From Acholeplasma laidlawii_A (GTDB lineage: Bacteria > Bacillota_I > Bacilli_A > Acholeplasmatales > Acholeplasmataceae), in assembly GCF_030166555.2 (NCBI RefSeq), contig NZ_CP126461.2: 64,000 nucleotides of DNA; one strand, 5' to 3'. The number at the start of each line of letters is the position of its first letter. The first letter of the stretch is position 1. Of this stretch, positions 1 to 9,251 are shown piece by piece. A program made the position numbers and the translations under genes. The notes under the pieces are model-generated. The model was not told the origin of the DNA and did not search any database. It saw nothing but the letters and a program-made list of their open reading frames with translations.

Positions 1-539
1 GGGAGTGTTCCTCCAGATAAAGTAACTACATCATTTTCAGCAATTAAAGCGTGAGGTTCAATTGCTAAAATGCCTTGTTTTAATTCTAATATATTTTTAC
101 GATGGGTAAATATCATAAGCACTTGGACTTCTGTTTTTAAACCTTTTCCTTGAACGGTTGTTAAACCAATGCTTTTATCTCTAATGTATTTTGCTATAAC
201 TTCGCTATTTTTGATTGGAATAATGATATTTAACATGACTTTTCCAAACGCCATCTTCTTTTCAACAATAGAACCAGCTATAACACCCACACCATAACCA
301 AGCGCATATACGATACCTAATAAGGGTGCAGATTTCACATCATTAACTACTTGTGAGGCAACAAATACCCAAATTAATACTTCTATAAATGAAACCAATG
401 CGCCTTGAAGTTTAAATCCACGGTTCACAATAATAATTCTAACCGTTGAAAGGGTCACCTCAACTACTTTTGCTACAAAGACAAACAAAACTGTATACCA
501 TGGTGCTGCTAATAAAAAATCTAAAATAAAATCTATCAT
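1..539 (-). CDS. UPF0316/DUF2179-type membrane protein (C-terminus off the window)
   Basis: The reading frame starts at the ATG complementary to 537-539, seven bases after a GGAG ribosome site, and runs off the left edge after about 179 codons. The first two thirds contain hydrophobic helices (start MIDFILDFLLAAPWYTVLFV), including a conserved-looking VVEVTLSTVRII stretch, followed by a soluble C-terminal domain. This layout matches the UPF0316/DUF2179 (DUF5698) membrane protein family, whose function is not established. It has its own promoter and is read away from the truncated transporter gene upstream. The family call is from recognition of the sequence; the C-terminal end is not visible. 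Confidence 0.75.
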   Translation of the reverse strand, partial: MIDFILDFLLAAPWYTVLFVFVAKVVEVTLSTVRIIIVNRGFKLQGALVSFIEVLIWVFVASQVVNDVKSAPLLGIVYALGYGVGVIAGSIVEKKMAFGKVMLNIIIPIKNSEVIAKYIRDKSIGLTTVQGKGLKTEVQVLMIFTHRKNILELKQGILAIEPHALIAENDVVTLSGGTL

Positions 540-563
540 GTCTACTCAACTCCTATATAAACT

Positions 564-594
564 ATTATAACAATTAGAAGTTGATTTTTGTCAA
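564..594 (-). promoter_or_regulatory. Promoter of the UPF0316-type gene with an overlapping dyad
   Basis: On the minus strand TTGACA (589-594) and TATAAT (564-569, extended by an upstream TG) are 19 bases apart. The -35 lies in a GTTGA-caaaaa-TCAAC inverted repeat, and AATCAACTT occurs a second time just upstream. The dyad over the -35 could be an operator, but no regulator is identifiable here. Confidence 0.5.
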
Positions 595-639
595 CCTTTT
601 ACACATAAAGTTGATTCTTAAATAATCCTTACAATTTAA

Positions 640-1266
640 TTAGCTTCCGGCACTTTCATATCGTTTTAAACCCTTAGACCAAACAAATAAAGAAACCATA
701 AGCATACCTAAACTAGCAATCATTACATAAAGTGTCGTAAGCCATAAGTTACCACCTTTAAGGAGCGCTTCAATAGGTAAAAATATCACTACAGAAAACG
801 GTAGGATATACGTTAAAACAAATCGGATTGCACGGGTAAAAATATCTATTGGATATTTTGCAAAATTAGAAAAGTCATAAATCATTGTCATTACTTCAAT
901 ACTTCTTTTAGTCCAAAAGGATAAAGATCCAAAAATTAACTTAATAGCAAAGAAGAATAACATTGCAAAAAATGCTACAACAATCAATGCTAAAACGTTC
1001 ATCAGTGTCCACTCAACTGTAACTAGTGGTGTAAAAAGTGCTAAGAAGACAATACCAAGTATTAGTTCTCCAATACCTTCTAATTGGATCATTTCAACAA
1101 TGAGTTGAAATAGTGGGTTAATAGGTTTTACTAAGTACTTATCTAAAATACCTCTTGTAATACCACCATTAGCAAGTTGCCAGACCTGATCAGATAAGAT
1201 ATGATCAAGTGATTTGGGTATCAAATAAAACCCATATAAAAAGCCCATCATATTGATGTAATCCAT
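640..1266 (-). pseudogene. 5'-truncated ABC-2 type permease (COG3694-like)
   Basis: The 208-aa product has four to five hydrophobic helices and a segment (LANGGITRGILDKYLVKPIN) typical of the first cytoplasmic loop of COG3694/DUF990 ABC-2 permeases. Family members are about 260 aa and carry another helix plus about 50 residues before that loop; here the frame opens directly into the loop region and no good ribosome site precedes the first ATG. No partner ATPase or second permease is present. I read it as a degenerate or N-terminally deleted transporter subunit. A short functional variant cannot be excluded. Confidence 0.55.
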
Positions 1267-1387
1267 ATTAATTTAATCATGTCATTTTTTAATCATAAAC
1301 AATTATCAAATCATAAATACCAAGATATATTCAAATGACCAAAGTGCTTTTTATGAGTTATGGTTGGAATAGATTCGTTTGGTATGT

Positions 1388-1393
1388 TATAAT
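1388..1393 (+). promoter_or_regulatory. Extended -10 promoter of the lipoprotein gene
   Basis: TGTTATAAT sits 38 bases before the ATG at 1431, with a GGGG ribosome site at 1422-1425. No good -35 hexamer is visible, as is common with TG-extended -10 elements. Confidence 0.5.
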
Positions 1394-1430
1394 ACATAGT
1401 TATTTAAATATCTATATAAAAGGGGTTAAC

Positions 1431-3974
1431 ATGAAATATATTAAAGCCATAACCATGATGCTACTACTGATTGTATTGGTATCATGTACAACGACTGATG
1501 AAGTCACTTATGAAATACTGATTAATGAATCTACACCAACCACTTACGAAGTTGGTGCCTCTATTACCTATACTGACTTTTTTATCATCAAAGACAGTCT
1601 AGGAAATAGGATAACTATCGAAGAGTCCATGTTAGATGTATCTTTAGTTGATATGTCTAAGGCAGGTAGTTATATCATTAAAATTTCTTTTGAAGGTGTG
1701 AAAAATGAAGTAACTATTACTGTAACAGCACCTGAGGAAGAAATTACTTATACACTATCTATTAATGAATCACTATCAACCACACTTGAATTAAATGCTT
1801 CAGATATTGATTTTAAAGCTTACTTTACAATCACTGATTCTAAAGGTAACTTAGTTGAAGTATTAGAGTCTATGATTGATAGTTCTAAAGTTAATCTAGA
1901 TGAAGTGGGTACTTATAACTTAGTATTAAATTACCAAGGTTTAAGTAAAACTGTTGTTTTAGAGGTCGTTGATAACACACCTGTTATAACATATACTGTT
2001 GTAGTAAATGATGCGCTACCTACTGAATTTACATTAGGTACCACAGATATTGATTTTAAAACTTACTTTACTATTGTAGATTCTAATGGAACAACGATTG
2101 AAGTTACAGATGATATGTTAGATTTATCTACCATAGACTTTACTAAGGTAGGTACATTCAGTATTACATTTAACTTCAATGATATTGAGCATATTTTAGA
2201 GTTTGAAGTAACACCGCCTGACTTTATGTATGCCAATGATTTATTTATTAGTGAATACTCAGAAGGTAGTAGTTATAATAAATATATTGAAATCTTTAAT
2301 GGTACAGGAAAACATATTAACTTATCAGAATATAGTGTAAAACTATTTAATAATGGTGCGAGTACGCCTCAATATGAACTTGCACTAAGTGGTGTATTAA
2401 ATGATGGAGAAACTTATATTATTTATAATGGTGCTGCAAATACCACCATTAAAAATAGTGGTGATGCGAGTCACCAAGTAATCTCATTTAACGGTAATGA
2501 TCCAATCGCTTTATATAAAAATGATGTTTTAATTGATGTTGTAGGTATCATGGATACCCCTGTACCTGATGGTTATAATGCGGGTGGTATAGTTAATGCT
2601 ACCAAAGATAATACGATTGTAAGAAAATCAGATGTCTTTGGACCAAATGCTACATGGAACGAAGATGAGTGGTTGGTCTTAGGATTTGAAGATTATACAA
2701 ATCTAAAACTACATGAAATGGATTATTATCATCTACCAGAAGAAATTGCTAGAATACCAGACTTATATATCTCAGAATATTTTGAAGGTGATGGCATCTA
2801 TGCCACTTCAAAATATATTGAGATTTATAACGGTTTAGGTTATGATGTAGATTTATCTAATTACCGTGTTGAACTTTACAGTAGTGGTAGCTCAACACCT
2901 ACTTATACTCAAAACTTAACTGGTACATTAAAGCATAAAGAAGTTTACGTCATTTATGCACCACTTAGTCTAGATGATATTAAATTACTAGGGCACCTTT
3001 CTAGTGAAGTTGCAAACTTCACTGGACGTGATGCACTTACTTTAGTTAAGGATAACGTCATCATCGATGTCTTTGGAGTGATTGGTGAGACACCAAATGA
3101 AAATGGTTGGTTGATTGATGGTACTAAAGGTAGTGTCAACTATACAGTTGTTAGAATACCTGAGGTGAGTGGACCAATAAGTACTTGGGATTTAAATGAC
3201 TGGAAAGTCACTTACCAAAATGATTTATCTGATTTAGGTAAACATAACTTTACCTATGAAGATCAAGTGATTGAAGACTTTGATATTCTATTTAACTTAA
3301 TTAAAGGTTTAGAACTCAACAGTAAAGGTACTGCAACAAGTGCTTATAGTATCACAATTAAAGGTACAGTATTCATGGATGTTCAAAATGAAACTACATT
3401 GGTATATATAACAGATGGTAAAAACTTCATTAAACTACATGGTGAAAAAATACATAACTACACATCACTCAACACTGTTTATGAAGTGAAGGGTAACTAT
3501 AAGTCACACCTTTACATACCTACATTTGAAGTCATCAATCCTGGCACTGATATTACTGCAATATCTAGTGCAACACCCGTATCTACAATTACAGTTAAAG
3601 AGGTAAGTTTAAGTACTATCCTAAACTTAAAATTAGAAAATTTTGTAGAGAATATTAACAATGGTTATCTGCAATCCATGCTTAAAGTTACAGGCTATCT
3701 ACAACTAGATACCCATAATTCTACAAGATGGGATTACGCATTAACAGTTACTGAGACTTATACTAAAAATAATACACAATATATTAATAATGGTCTATAC
3801 TTTAAAAACGATATTGGTGAATTAGAAGATACGTTAATCGACTATGAAGTTGATTTAGACTATGAAAATGTTGAAGTGTCTGTATTTGGGGTTATCTATG
3901 ACTGGAATCCAAACCGTAAAAACTGGAGACTTTATGTTTCTAACACCTTAACATCAGACTTTTTACTAGCTTAA
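1431..3974 (+). CDS. Surface lipoprotein with Ig-like repeats, two lamin-tail domains and an OB-like C-terminus
   Basis: The start at 1431 is preferred over an upstream in-frame ATG at 1335 because it follows a ribosome site and opens a lipoprotein signal peptide (MKYIKAITMMLLLIVLVSC, cysteine at residue 19). After the signal come three tandem repeats of about 80 residues with the pattern ITYT-LSINE-S-TTLELN, resembling bacterial Ig-like domains. Two LTD (lamin-tail) domains follow, beginning DLFISEYSEG and DLYISEYFEG, each with a KYIEI-NG core. The last 200 residues contain a TIKGTVF-TLVYITDGK motif resembling OB-fold domains of secreted nucleases, but no nuclease domain is seen. It is probably membrane-anchored and extracellular; ligand unknown. 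A strong terminator follows. Confidence 0.8.
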   Translation: MKYIKAITMMLLLIVLVSCTTTDEVTYEILINESTPTTYEVGASITYTDFFIIKDSLGNRITIEESMLDVSLVDMSKAGSYIIKISFEGVKNEVTITVTAPEEEITYTLSINESLSTTLELNASDIDFKAYFTITDSKGNLVEVLESMIDSSKVNLDEVGTYNLVLNYQGLSKTVVLEVVDNTPVITYTVVVNDALPTEFTLGTTDIDFKTYFTIVDSNGTTIEVTDDMLDLSTIDFTKVGTFSITFNFNDIEHILEFEVTPPDFMYANDLFISEYSEGSSYNKYIEIFNGTGKHINLSEYSVKLFNNGASTPQYELALSGVLNDGETYIIYNGAANTTIKNSGDASHQVISFNGNDPIALYKNDVLIDVVGIMDTPVPDGYNAGGIVNATKDNTIVRKSDVFGPNATWNEDEWLVLGFEDYTNLKLHEMDYYHLPEEIARIPDLYISEYFEGDGIYATSKYIEIYNGLGYDVDLSNYRVELYSSGSSTPTYTQNLTGTLKHKEVYVIYAPLSLDDIKLLGHLSSEVANFTGRDALTLVKDNVIIDVFGVIGETPNENGWLIDGTKGSVNYTVVRIPEVSGPISTWDLNDWKVTYQNDLSDLGKHNFTYEDQVIEDFDILFNLIKGLELNSKGTATSAYSITIKGTVFMDVQNETTLVYITDGKNFIKLHGEKIHNYTSLNTVYEVKGNYKSHLYIPTFEVINPGTDITAISSATPVSTITVKEVSLSTILNLKLENFVENINNGYLQSMLKVTGYLQLDTHNSTRWDYALTVTETYTKNNTQYINNGLYFKNDIGELEDTLIDYEVDLDYENVEVSVFGVIYDWNPNRKNWRLYVSNTLTSDFLLA

Positions 3975-3988
3975 CTAAATCTATAAAT

Positions 3989-4025
3989 AAAACAGGTGGT
4001 GCAATTATCTTGCACCACCTGTTTT
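3989..4025. terminator. Bidirectional intrinsic terminator
   Basis: A perfect 16-bp inverted repeat (3989-4004 and 4010-4025) with a TTATC loop and A/T runs on both sides sits between the convergent lipoprotein gene and the nuclease-like gene at 4027, and can serve both. Confidence 0.9.
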
Positions 4026-4026
4026 A

Positions 4027-4698
4027 CTACTCATATATCATATCATCTAAAAAATAAGGTTCCATTTCACTTCTACCTACATCCGTTAAGGTATATATAC
4101 CCCTAGAAACTCTTACAAACCACTTATAGTAATTCTTGGTTAATATATTAGGTGCATCTTTAATGCCAGTTTGTAAGGTGATTTCTTTAGGGGACTTTTC
4201 ACCTGATAGGTAAAGATAATTAGCTACTTCTATAACTTTTTCTTTATAGTGAGTCATAACCTTACCACTGATTCCACCTATATTAGAATGACTTTTTCTT
4301 AGTGAAAATTCTTTGATTAATTTTTCTTTTTGTTTCTTACTTGAATTGATACTTTTCTTTAAATCAAATCCAAAAGTCTCTATTATAACTTCTGCATGTG
4401 TACCAACAGCAATCAGTCCGATTTCTAAACGTTTTAGTAAGTTCATGAAGTCTTTTGCAGAACCTCTTCTTGAACCAATTACCTTTTTTGGTAAGGCAAC
4501 ATAGACTTTATCTGCTATTCTTTGCCTGTCGATTGCTTGGTAAATTAGTTTTAATGAAATGGTTGTTTTAAGTTCAACAATCACTATATAGTTATCTTTG
4601 ATTGCAGTGATGTCTGTTTTAAGAATTTCTGCCTTTACTTCAAAGCCTTGACTTTCAAGTAGAGTTTTACAGGGTTCATATAGGTCTGTTTCTTTCAT
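4027..4698 (-). CDS. DUF2161-type putative PD-(D/E)XK protein
   Basis: The 223-aa protein begins with a compact alpha/beta domain in which D29, E42 and K44 (the IVIVELK strand) form a PD-(D/E)XK-like signature, followed by a conserved AIDRQRIADKVYVALP helix-strand. This matches DUF2161 (COG5482), a nuclease-like family of unknown substrate. The C-terminal 80 residues look like a winged-helix segment (SGEKSPKEITLQTG). The start codon lies 24 bases from the downstream-facing dehydrogenase gene's end, so the two may be cotranscribed. The nuclease fold is an inference from the motif spacing. Confidence 0.65.
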   Translation of the reverse strand: MKETDLYEPCKTLLESQGFEVKAEILKTDITAIKDNYIVIVELKTTISLKLIYQAIDRQRIADKVYVALPKKVIGSRRGSAKDFMNLLKRLEIGLIAVGTHAEVIIETFGFDLKKSINSSKKQKEKLIKEFSLRKSHSNIGGISGKVMTHYKEKVIEVANYLYLSGEKSPKEITLQTGIKDAPNILTKNYYKWFVRVSRGIYTLTDVGRSEMEPYFLDDMIYE

Positions 4699-4722
4699 TA
4701 AACTCCTCCATTAAACTTTACC

Positions 4723-5433
4723 TTAATCCTTATTGTAGGTCCAGCCAAAATCATTATGATAAATCATTAATTTAGACATGCCACCATCAACTCTAATATT
4801 TTCACCTGTGATGAAGCTTGCTTTAGTTGAACATAAAAAGATAACAAGGTTTGCAATATCAGATGGTTTTCCAACATTGCCTACTGGATGTTGAAGTGCA
4901 TCTGGACCTTCATAAGCAGTTGATGTAGTATTGATCCAACCAGGAGAAATACTATTTACTCTAACACGGCCTTGAAGAGTTATTGCAAGTGCATGAGTAA
5001 GGGCTTTAATACCACCTTTAGCAGCTGTATAACTTTCTGTGTTTGGTTGGCTTTGATTATCTCTTGAAGAAGATATATTGATAATGACTGCACCTTCATT
5101 AAATTCTTTATTAAACAGTTTAGTTAAGTAAAATGGTGCGAGCATTCCAATAGAAAGTGATTTTTGAAAATCCTCATAAGAAGCATCTTCTAACCCCAAC
5201 ATCGTTGGCGGTGCATTATTTATTAAAAAATCTATTTTCCCAAACTCTTTAAGTACTTTTTGTGCAAATTTTTCTAAAACTATTCTATCTGATATATCTC
5301 CAACAAAGTATGGATTGTCTTTAATATCAATTACAGCAACTCTAGCACCTAATGATTCAAAACTATCATCAATAGCTTTTCCTATACCACTAGCGCCTCC
5401 CGTTATCACAGCTACTTTATCTTTAAAACACAT
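4723..5433 (-). CDS. Short-chain dehydrogenase/reductase (SDR family)
   Basis: A 236-aa classical SDR, a soluble NAD(P)-dependent oxidoreductase. The glycine-rich TGGASGIG cofactor motif is at residues 11-18, the NNA motif at 72-74 (NNAP instead of the usual NNAG), the catalytic serine region at 121-123 and the YTAAK catalytic Tyr135/Lys139 pair as expected. The C-terminus has the common FITGENIRVDGG segment. Acidic/Asp-containing VIDIKDN after the second strand suggests NAD(H) preference, which is inference. The substrate is unknown. A Nudix gene lies 15 bases upstream, so the two are likely one transcript. Confidence 0.85.
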   Translation of the reverse strand: MCFKDKVAVITGGASGIGKAIDDSFESLGARVAVIDIKDNPYFVGDISDRIVLEKFAQKVLKEFGKIDFLINNAPPTMLGLEDASYEDFQKSLSIGMLAPFYLTKLFNKEFNEGAVIINISSSRDNQSQPNTESYTAAKGGIKALTHALAITLQGRVRVNSISPGWINTTSTAYEGPDALQHPVGNVGKPSDIANLVIFLCSTKASFITGENIRVDGGMSKLMIYHNDFGWTYNKD

Positions 5434-5448
5434 GGTGCTATCTCCTTA

Positions 5449-5904
5449 CTACTTATTTAATATGGTTTCTATTTCCGAAACATGAATCAGTTTATCTTTG
5501 TCATAATATAGATGCATCTGGAAGGGTTCTTCTTGATCTAACTTTTCTAGAAAATAGTAATCACCTTCCCACATAGGTAATTGTCTTAATTTATCTTTAT
5601 CTACCCATGTAAGTTTTCCTTCTTCACTATTTTTGAGTTCGCCTTTAAATTCTAGTGCCTTATAAAGTATCATATGTTCTTTATAGTCTTTAGAATGAAA
5701 ATAGATGTTGCCCTTAAAGATTGGTTGAATAACTAAACCAGTCTCTTCAAAAGCCTCTCTTATTGCCGCTTCAAAAGGTGATTCACCCGTTTCAATTTTA
5801 CCGCCAACACCCATGTATTTATTATAGTTCATATCCTTTTTCTGCTTATGAATTAATAAATACTTATGGTTTTGTTCAATATATATTAAAACCGTTCTTT
5901 TCAT
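5449..5904 (-). CDS. Nudix hydrolase, MutT-like
   Basis: The 151-aa protein has a full Nudix box (G35-x5-E41-x7-R49-E50-x2-EE-x-G56) that coordinates divalent metal for nucleoside-diphosphate hydrolysis. The size, the MNYNKYMGVGGK lead-in and the WEGDYYFLEKL segment fit the 8-oxo-dGTP diphosphatase (MutT/YtkD-like) branch, which sanitises oxidised nucleotides. Substrate assignment is by family resemblance only. It is the first gene of a probable two-gene transcript with the SDR. Confidence 0.8.
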   Translation of the reverse strand: MKRTVLIYIEQNHKYLLIHKQKKDMNYNKYMGVGGKIETGESPFEAAIREAFEETGLVIQPIFKGNIYFHSKDYKEHMILYKALEFKGELKNSEEGKLTWVDKDKLRQLPMWEGDYYFLEKLDQEEPFQMHLYYDKDKLIHVSEIETILNK

Positions 5905-5998
5905 GATTTTTATCCTTTAAATTATATGTATATTAATTATAGCACAATAAAAATCATGAAATAAACTTGATTAAGTACTGCTTATTGTTATATAAAAA

Positions 5999-6036
5999 TA
6001 AAATGGCTATACAGTATTCTTGTAAAGCCATTTTAT
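5999..6036 (-). terminator. Intrinsic terminator after the 73-aa gene
   Basis: Arms TAAAATGGCT and AGCCATTTTA enclose a 17-base loop, immediately after the stop codon at 6040 on the minus strand, with a T-rich exit. Confidence 0.7.
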
Positions 6037-6039
6037 TAA

Positions 6040-6261
6040 TTACTTTAAAGGTTCTTCTAAAAACTGTTTTAGATAAGCGATTAAATCATCATCATTTGTA
6101 GTTGTATAGTATTCACCATCGCTTTTAGTATATACATCTGTATACATACCGTTAACAAGCACTACTATAGCCTCTCCATAAGGTTCTGGGTGCTCATGTG
6201 TTGATACAACTAAATGTTTTGGTACTCTTATTAAAACTGAATCATCACTACCTGAGTGCAT
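6040..6261 (-). CDS. Small protein of unknown function (HPEPYGE family)
   Basis: A 73-aa acidic protein with the core HEHPEPYGEAIVVLVNGMYTDV and a C-terminal TTTNDDDLIAYL segment. A clear relative of 66 aa lies at 20955-21155 in the island, sharing HPEPYGE, NGMYTDV and the TND-LI-YL ending, so it is a genuine small family with two copies here. No known domain is recognised. The gene follows a 112-aa unknown gene (gap 50 bases) on the same strand and ends at a terminator. The start could also lie a few codons downstream. Confidence 0.7.
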   Translation of the reverse strand: MHSGSDDSVLIRVPKHLVVSTHEHPEPYGEAIVVLVNGMYTDVYTKSDGEYYTTTNDDDLIAYLKQFLEEPLK

Positions 6262-6311
6262 AATTAATTCTCCCCTTTATAATATGATTTATTAAACCTA
6301 GTATTATTATT

Positions 6312-6650
6312 TTATTTTTTAATGTTCATACCATAACCACTTATTTGGACAATGCCTTCAGATGTAATATCATGATCTTGTTCCGAGCCAGCATTAACCC
6401 TGCTCCAATTAGAGGTTTTTAAAATGTACTTATCATTTTTATATAAAAGTTTGTATGCAAATCCACCATACATACCTGGTATTCCAAACCAGCCACTATC
6501 CGCTATATCCAAATCTAACGTCTTTATTAGATCTTTTACAGTGGGATATTCTATTTTATAATACGTCATTGCCTCTTGCGCCTCATAAGCACGAACCTTG
6601 TCATTAATCAGTTCATGAAAATAAGCGAGAATTTTATCTAAATCACCCAT
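6312..6650 (-). CDS. Hypothetical protein, 112 aa
   Basis: A soluble protein with an N-terminal helical stretch (LDKILAYFHELINDKVRAYE) and a glycine- and aromatic-rich C-terminal half (SGWFGIPGMYGGFAYKLLYK, then a TSNWSRV segment). The second half has the feel of a small beta-sheet domain. I do not recognise the family. It starts after a GGAG-type site and stands upstream of the 73-aa HPEPYGE gene, so the two may form a two-gene unit. Confidence 0.6.
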   Translation of the reverse strand: MGDLDKILAYFHELINDKVRAYEAQEAMTYYKIEYPTVKDLIKTLDLDIADSGWFGIPGMYGGFAYKLLYKNDKYILKTSNWSRVNAGSEQDHDITSEGIVQISGYGMNIKK

Positions 6651-6739
6651 TTTTTTATCATTCTCCTTTTTATGGATTCATAATATTGCCTTATTATAGA
6701 TGGATTATCTATAATAAACATATAAAATAAACTAACTAT

Positions 6740-7990
6740 TTAAGACTTAATTAACTTGTGTGCCTCTTCAACAGCAAACCTAACCTTAGTAATGACATCC
6801 TTTTTATGTATAGGATAACAGTAATATGTATCATTTTCTGTGGATATAATAATTGCATCAGCTTTTTGACCATCACTACGTTTAAAGTTAAACTCAATAT
6901 GAATAGAGTACAAAGAATTAGATTCCCTAAATAAGTTAAGTGGTCCATCAAAGTCTTCGCCTGTTAGATGAATACCTTCCTTGCTATGCTTTAAATACCC
7001 ATTCTTTAATCTAACAAAACCTTTAGAGTTTCTTAATGAATCAATATATACTTCATCTTCAAAAAGGTATTCGTTATTTTTGAGCTGATTTTTAACAAAT
7101 GCTCTTTGTGCTTCAAACCAATCAGGTACATGTTGATATTTCGTCATACCATTTACATTATTTAGTCTACCGTATATGTCTAATTCATGTGTATCACCAC
7201 ATGAATTACACCATATTTTGGTGCCTTCAGCTTTCATTTGGTGCTCTTTAAAGCAGTTTTGACATTGGTATAAAACCCTGTTTAAGTGATTTGCTCTTTG
7301 CTTATCTTTAATAGCAATCTTGTTATCAAATTGATATTGCCATTCATCATATTTAAATGCTTTTTCAATCCTGCCTCTTATGTCTTCAACAGATAAGACT
7401 TTTACCTCATCCTTATTAATAACTTGGGTTAAATCAGCTTTTAATTTGATTTTTCTTTGTTTCGGCATTAAATAGTTGGGTTGAGTCAAAAAATTCCCAT
7501 GCATATTTAAAACAACCACAGGTTGATTTAACAACTTAACCATCTTAGCTAAACTATCGGGTAGTATTGCTGTAGTACCAATCACTGAGTATGCACTTTC
7601 TGCATAGAGTGTTGTAATAACCTTTAACGTTTCTAAACTATATTTGATATGTTTAAATAATACCTTATCTTGTGGTGTAAATTTCCTTTTACCAATACCA
7701 CCTACATTTCTAAGCAACCACTCTTTACCAATAAATCCATCTACTGCAACCACATAGGTTGCAGAGTGAGGAAAGATTGCTCTTGTTTGGACTTTAAAGT
7801 CGATAAAGGCATGATGTGTTGCCAACAACAAATAGGGAGGTTTTAAACCTTCCATGTTTACTTTATTTATTTTTAATCTTCTTATCAAAGTATCAGGAAA
7901 TGCTAATGCCCATTTAATGGGTGTTAAAAACCACTTTTCTTTTACGGGTTTCTTTTGCATATCAAAAGGGGTGATGTCAATTTTTTTCAT
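6740..7990 (-). CDS. PlsC-like acyltransferase with C-terminal zinc ribbon
   Basis: The N-terminal 200 residues resemble lysophospholipid acyltransferases (PlsC family): the catalytic HX4D is H59-H60-AFI-D64, followed by a conserved-looking VDGFIGKEWLLRNVGGIGKRKF block. Residues 243-264 hold a C-x2-C...C-x2-C zinc ribbon (C243, C246, C261, C264). The last 130 residues are of unknown fold. It probably acylates a lipid precursor at the membrane face; the exact acceptor is not inferable. The zinc-ribbon extension is unusual for housekeeping PlsC. A weak possibility is a 1-acylglycerol acyltransferase paralogue. Confidence 0.75.
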   Translation of the reverse strand: MKKIDITPFDMQKKPVKEKWFLTPIKWALAFPDTLIRRLKINKVNMEGLKPPYLLLATHHAFIDFKVQTRAIFPHSATYVVAVDGFIGKEWLLRNVGGIGKRKFTPQDKVLFKHIKYSLETLKVITTLYAESAYSVIGTTAILPDSLAKMVKLLNQPVVVLNMHGNFLTQPNYLMPKQRKIKLKADLTQVINKDEVKVLSVEDIRGRIEKAFKYDEWQYQFDNKIAIKDKQRANHLNRVLYQCQNCFKEHQMKAEGTKIWCNSCGDTHELDIYGRLNNVNGMTKYQHVPDWFEAQRAFVKNQLKNNEYLFEDEVYIDSLRNSKGFVRLKNGYLKHSKEGIHLTGEDFDGPLNLFRESNSLYSIHIEFNFKRSDGQKADAIIISTENDTYYCYPIHKKDVITKVRFAVEEAHKLIKS

Positions 7991-8166
7991 AAATTCTCTC
8001 TTTATAAATCGTATTTATCTTTCTTTAACATATTAGATTTATTATAGCACTATCTATGAAATTGACTCAGTATTTTTATCTAGATATGACACAACCATTA
8101 CATCTTCAAGCAACTTAAGGATAACTTAATTTCATCTTTATCATTTACATGGGTGCTCTATAATAA

Positions 8167-8233
8167 ATAAAGCGCAATACATTACTCATCTATACGGTAA
8201 TAAACGTATATTATGCAATGTATTGCGCTTTAT
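8167..8233 (-). terminator. Long-stem hairpin downstream of the DUF1295 gene
   Basis: A perfect 17-bp inverted repeat (8167-8183 and 8217-8233) with a 33-base loop that itself contains a TATACG/CGTATA pair. It sits just beyond the stop at 8246 and probably terminates that gene. Confidence 0.65.
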
Positions 8234-8245
8234 ATTCTGTAATAT

Positions 8246-9202
8246 TTATTTAATTTTATTATACCGTCTTAAAGGTACATACTTTGAAACTTTATGAATA
8301 TAGTCCTTATACATTGGATATTTACTTAATGAAATATTTTCAGAAAATAAAGAACTACCCATAAATAATAAGATAAGTACCATCGCACCAACAAGTGTCC
8401 AGTTAAAGAATATATAGCTAACTACTCCTGCGCTGATAGTAAACAGATATAAGACTATCCAAATAGCTTGTTCAGAAAAATAGTTTGGATGTCTAGAACG
8501 TCCCCAAAGACCTTGAGTATTAAACCCTAAATTATATGGTTCAGGTAGATCTTTTAAACTTTTCCCTTCCTTTAAAAGGCTATATTTTTTTGTTTGAAAC
8601 GACATCTGCTGTCTATCGGCAATTGTCTCTAATATTATAAAGCCTAACAAGAGTACTGCAATCAATCCATCAAATATATTAAACACCACAGCAGATTCCA
8701 TAACCGCTAAAAGCGGTAATGTAATTGCAAGTACTAATGCATTTTGAAATACTGAAATGAATAGTAAATCAAATAAAGCCCATTTCCACCTTTTATTAAG
8801 TTTAGGATCTTTTCTTAAAACAATCCATCTATAATCTTCTTCGCCTGCCCAAAACTTAAAAGAATACGCGCCCTTTTTAGCAAAGTTTAAGGTAAGTCGA
8901 ACACCCCATATTGTAATAAGAAGAGCCATTACAATTAACCTTGGGTGCATCGATCCTTTTACCGCTACTATCCATGCATATGCTATCGGTAAAATAGACC
9001 ATAATTTATCCATTTGAGAATTATTTCCTGATAATTCTCCTACGATAAAGCAATAAGCCATACTAATACCACACACAATCATTAGTATATTCAGTGTCTC
9101 TATTTGAAGGTTTGTTAATTCAAAGCCACCCAATACAAAACCTAGTACAGAAAATGCCAGTGCTACAACAACCGTAATGATTGTAATCAAACTTCTTTTC
9201 AT
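8246..9202 (-). CDS. DUF1295 (steroid 5-alpha-reductase-like) membrane protein
   Basis: A 318-aa integral membrane protein with about eight hydrophobic helices. The C-terminal half has the DUF1295 / isoprenylcysteine methyltransferase-like signature: LWGRSRHPNYFSEQAIW followed by a hydrophobic pair and a Y-KYVPL end; ITIWGVRLTLNF and WAGEEDYRW are also family landmarks. DUF1295 proteins are related to NADPH-dependent steroid and enoyl reductases; the substrate here is unknown. It has its own terminator and a possible GGGG ribosome site. Confidence 0.8.
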   Translation of the reverse strand: MKRSLITIITVVVALAFSVLGFVLGGFELTNLQIETLNILMIVCGISMAYCFIVGELSGNNSQMDKLWSILPIAYAWIVAVKGSMHPRLIVMALLITIWGVRLTLNFAKKGAYSFKFWAGEEDYRWIVLRKDPKLNKRWKWALFDLLFISVFQNALVLAITLPLLAVMESAVVFNIFDGLIAVLLLGFIILETIADRQQMSFQTKKYSLLKEGKSLKDLPEPYNLGFNTQGLWGRSRHPNYFSEQAIWIVLYLFTISAGVVSYIFFNWTLVGAMVLILLFMGSSLFSENISLSKYPMYKDYIHKVSKYVPLRRYNKIK

Positions 9203-9251
9203 ACTTGTCCCCTTTATTAAAATAGTATTTTATATTTATTATACAATAAAA

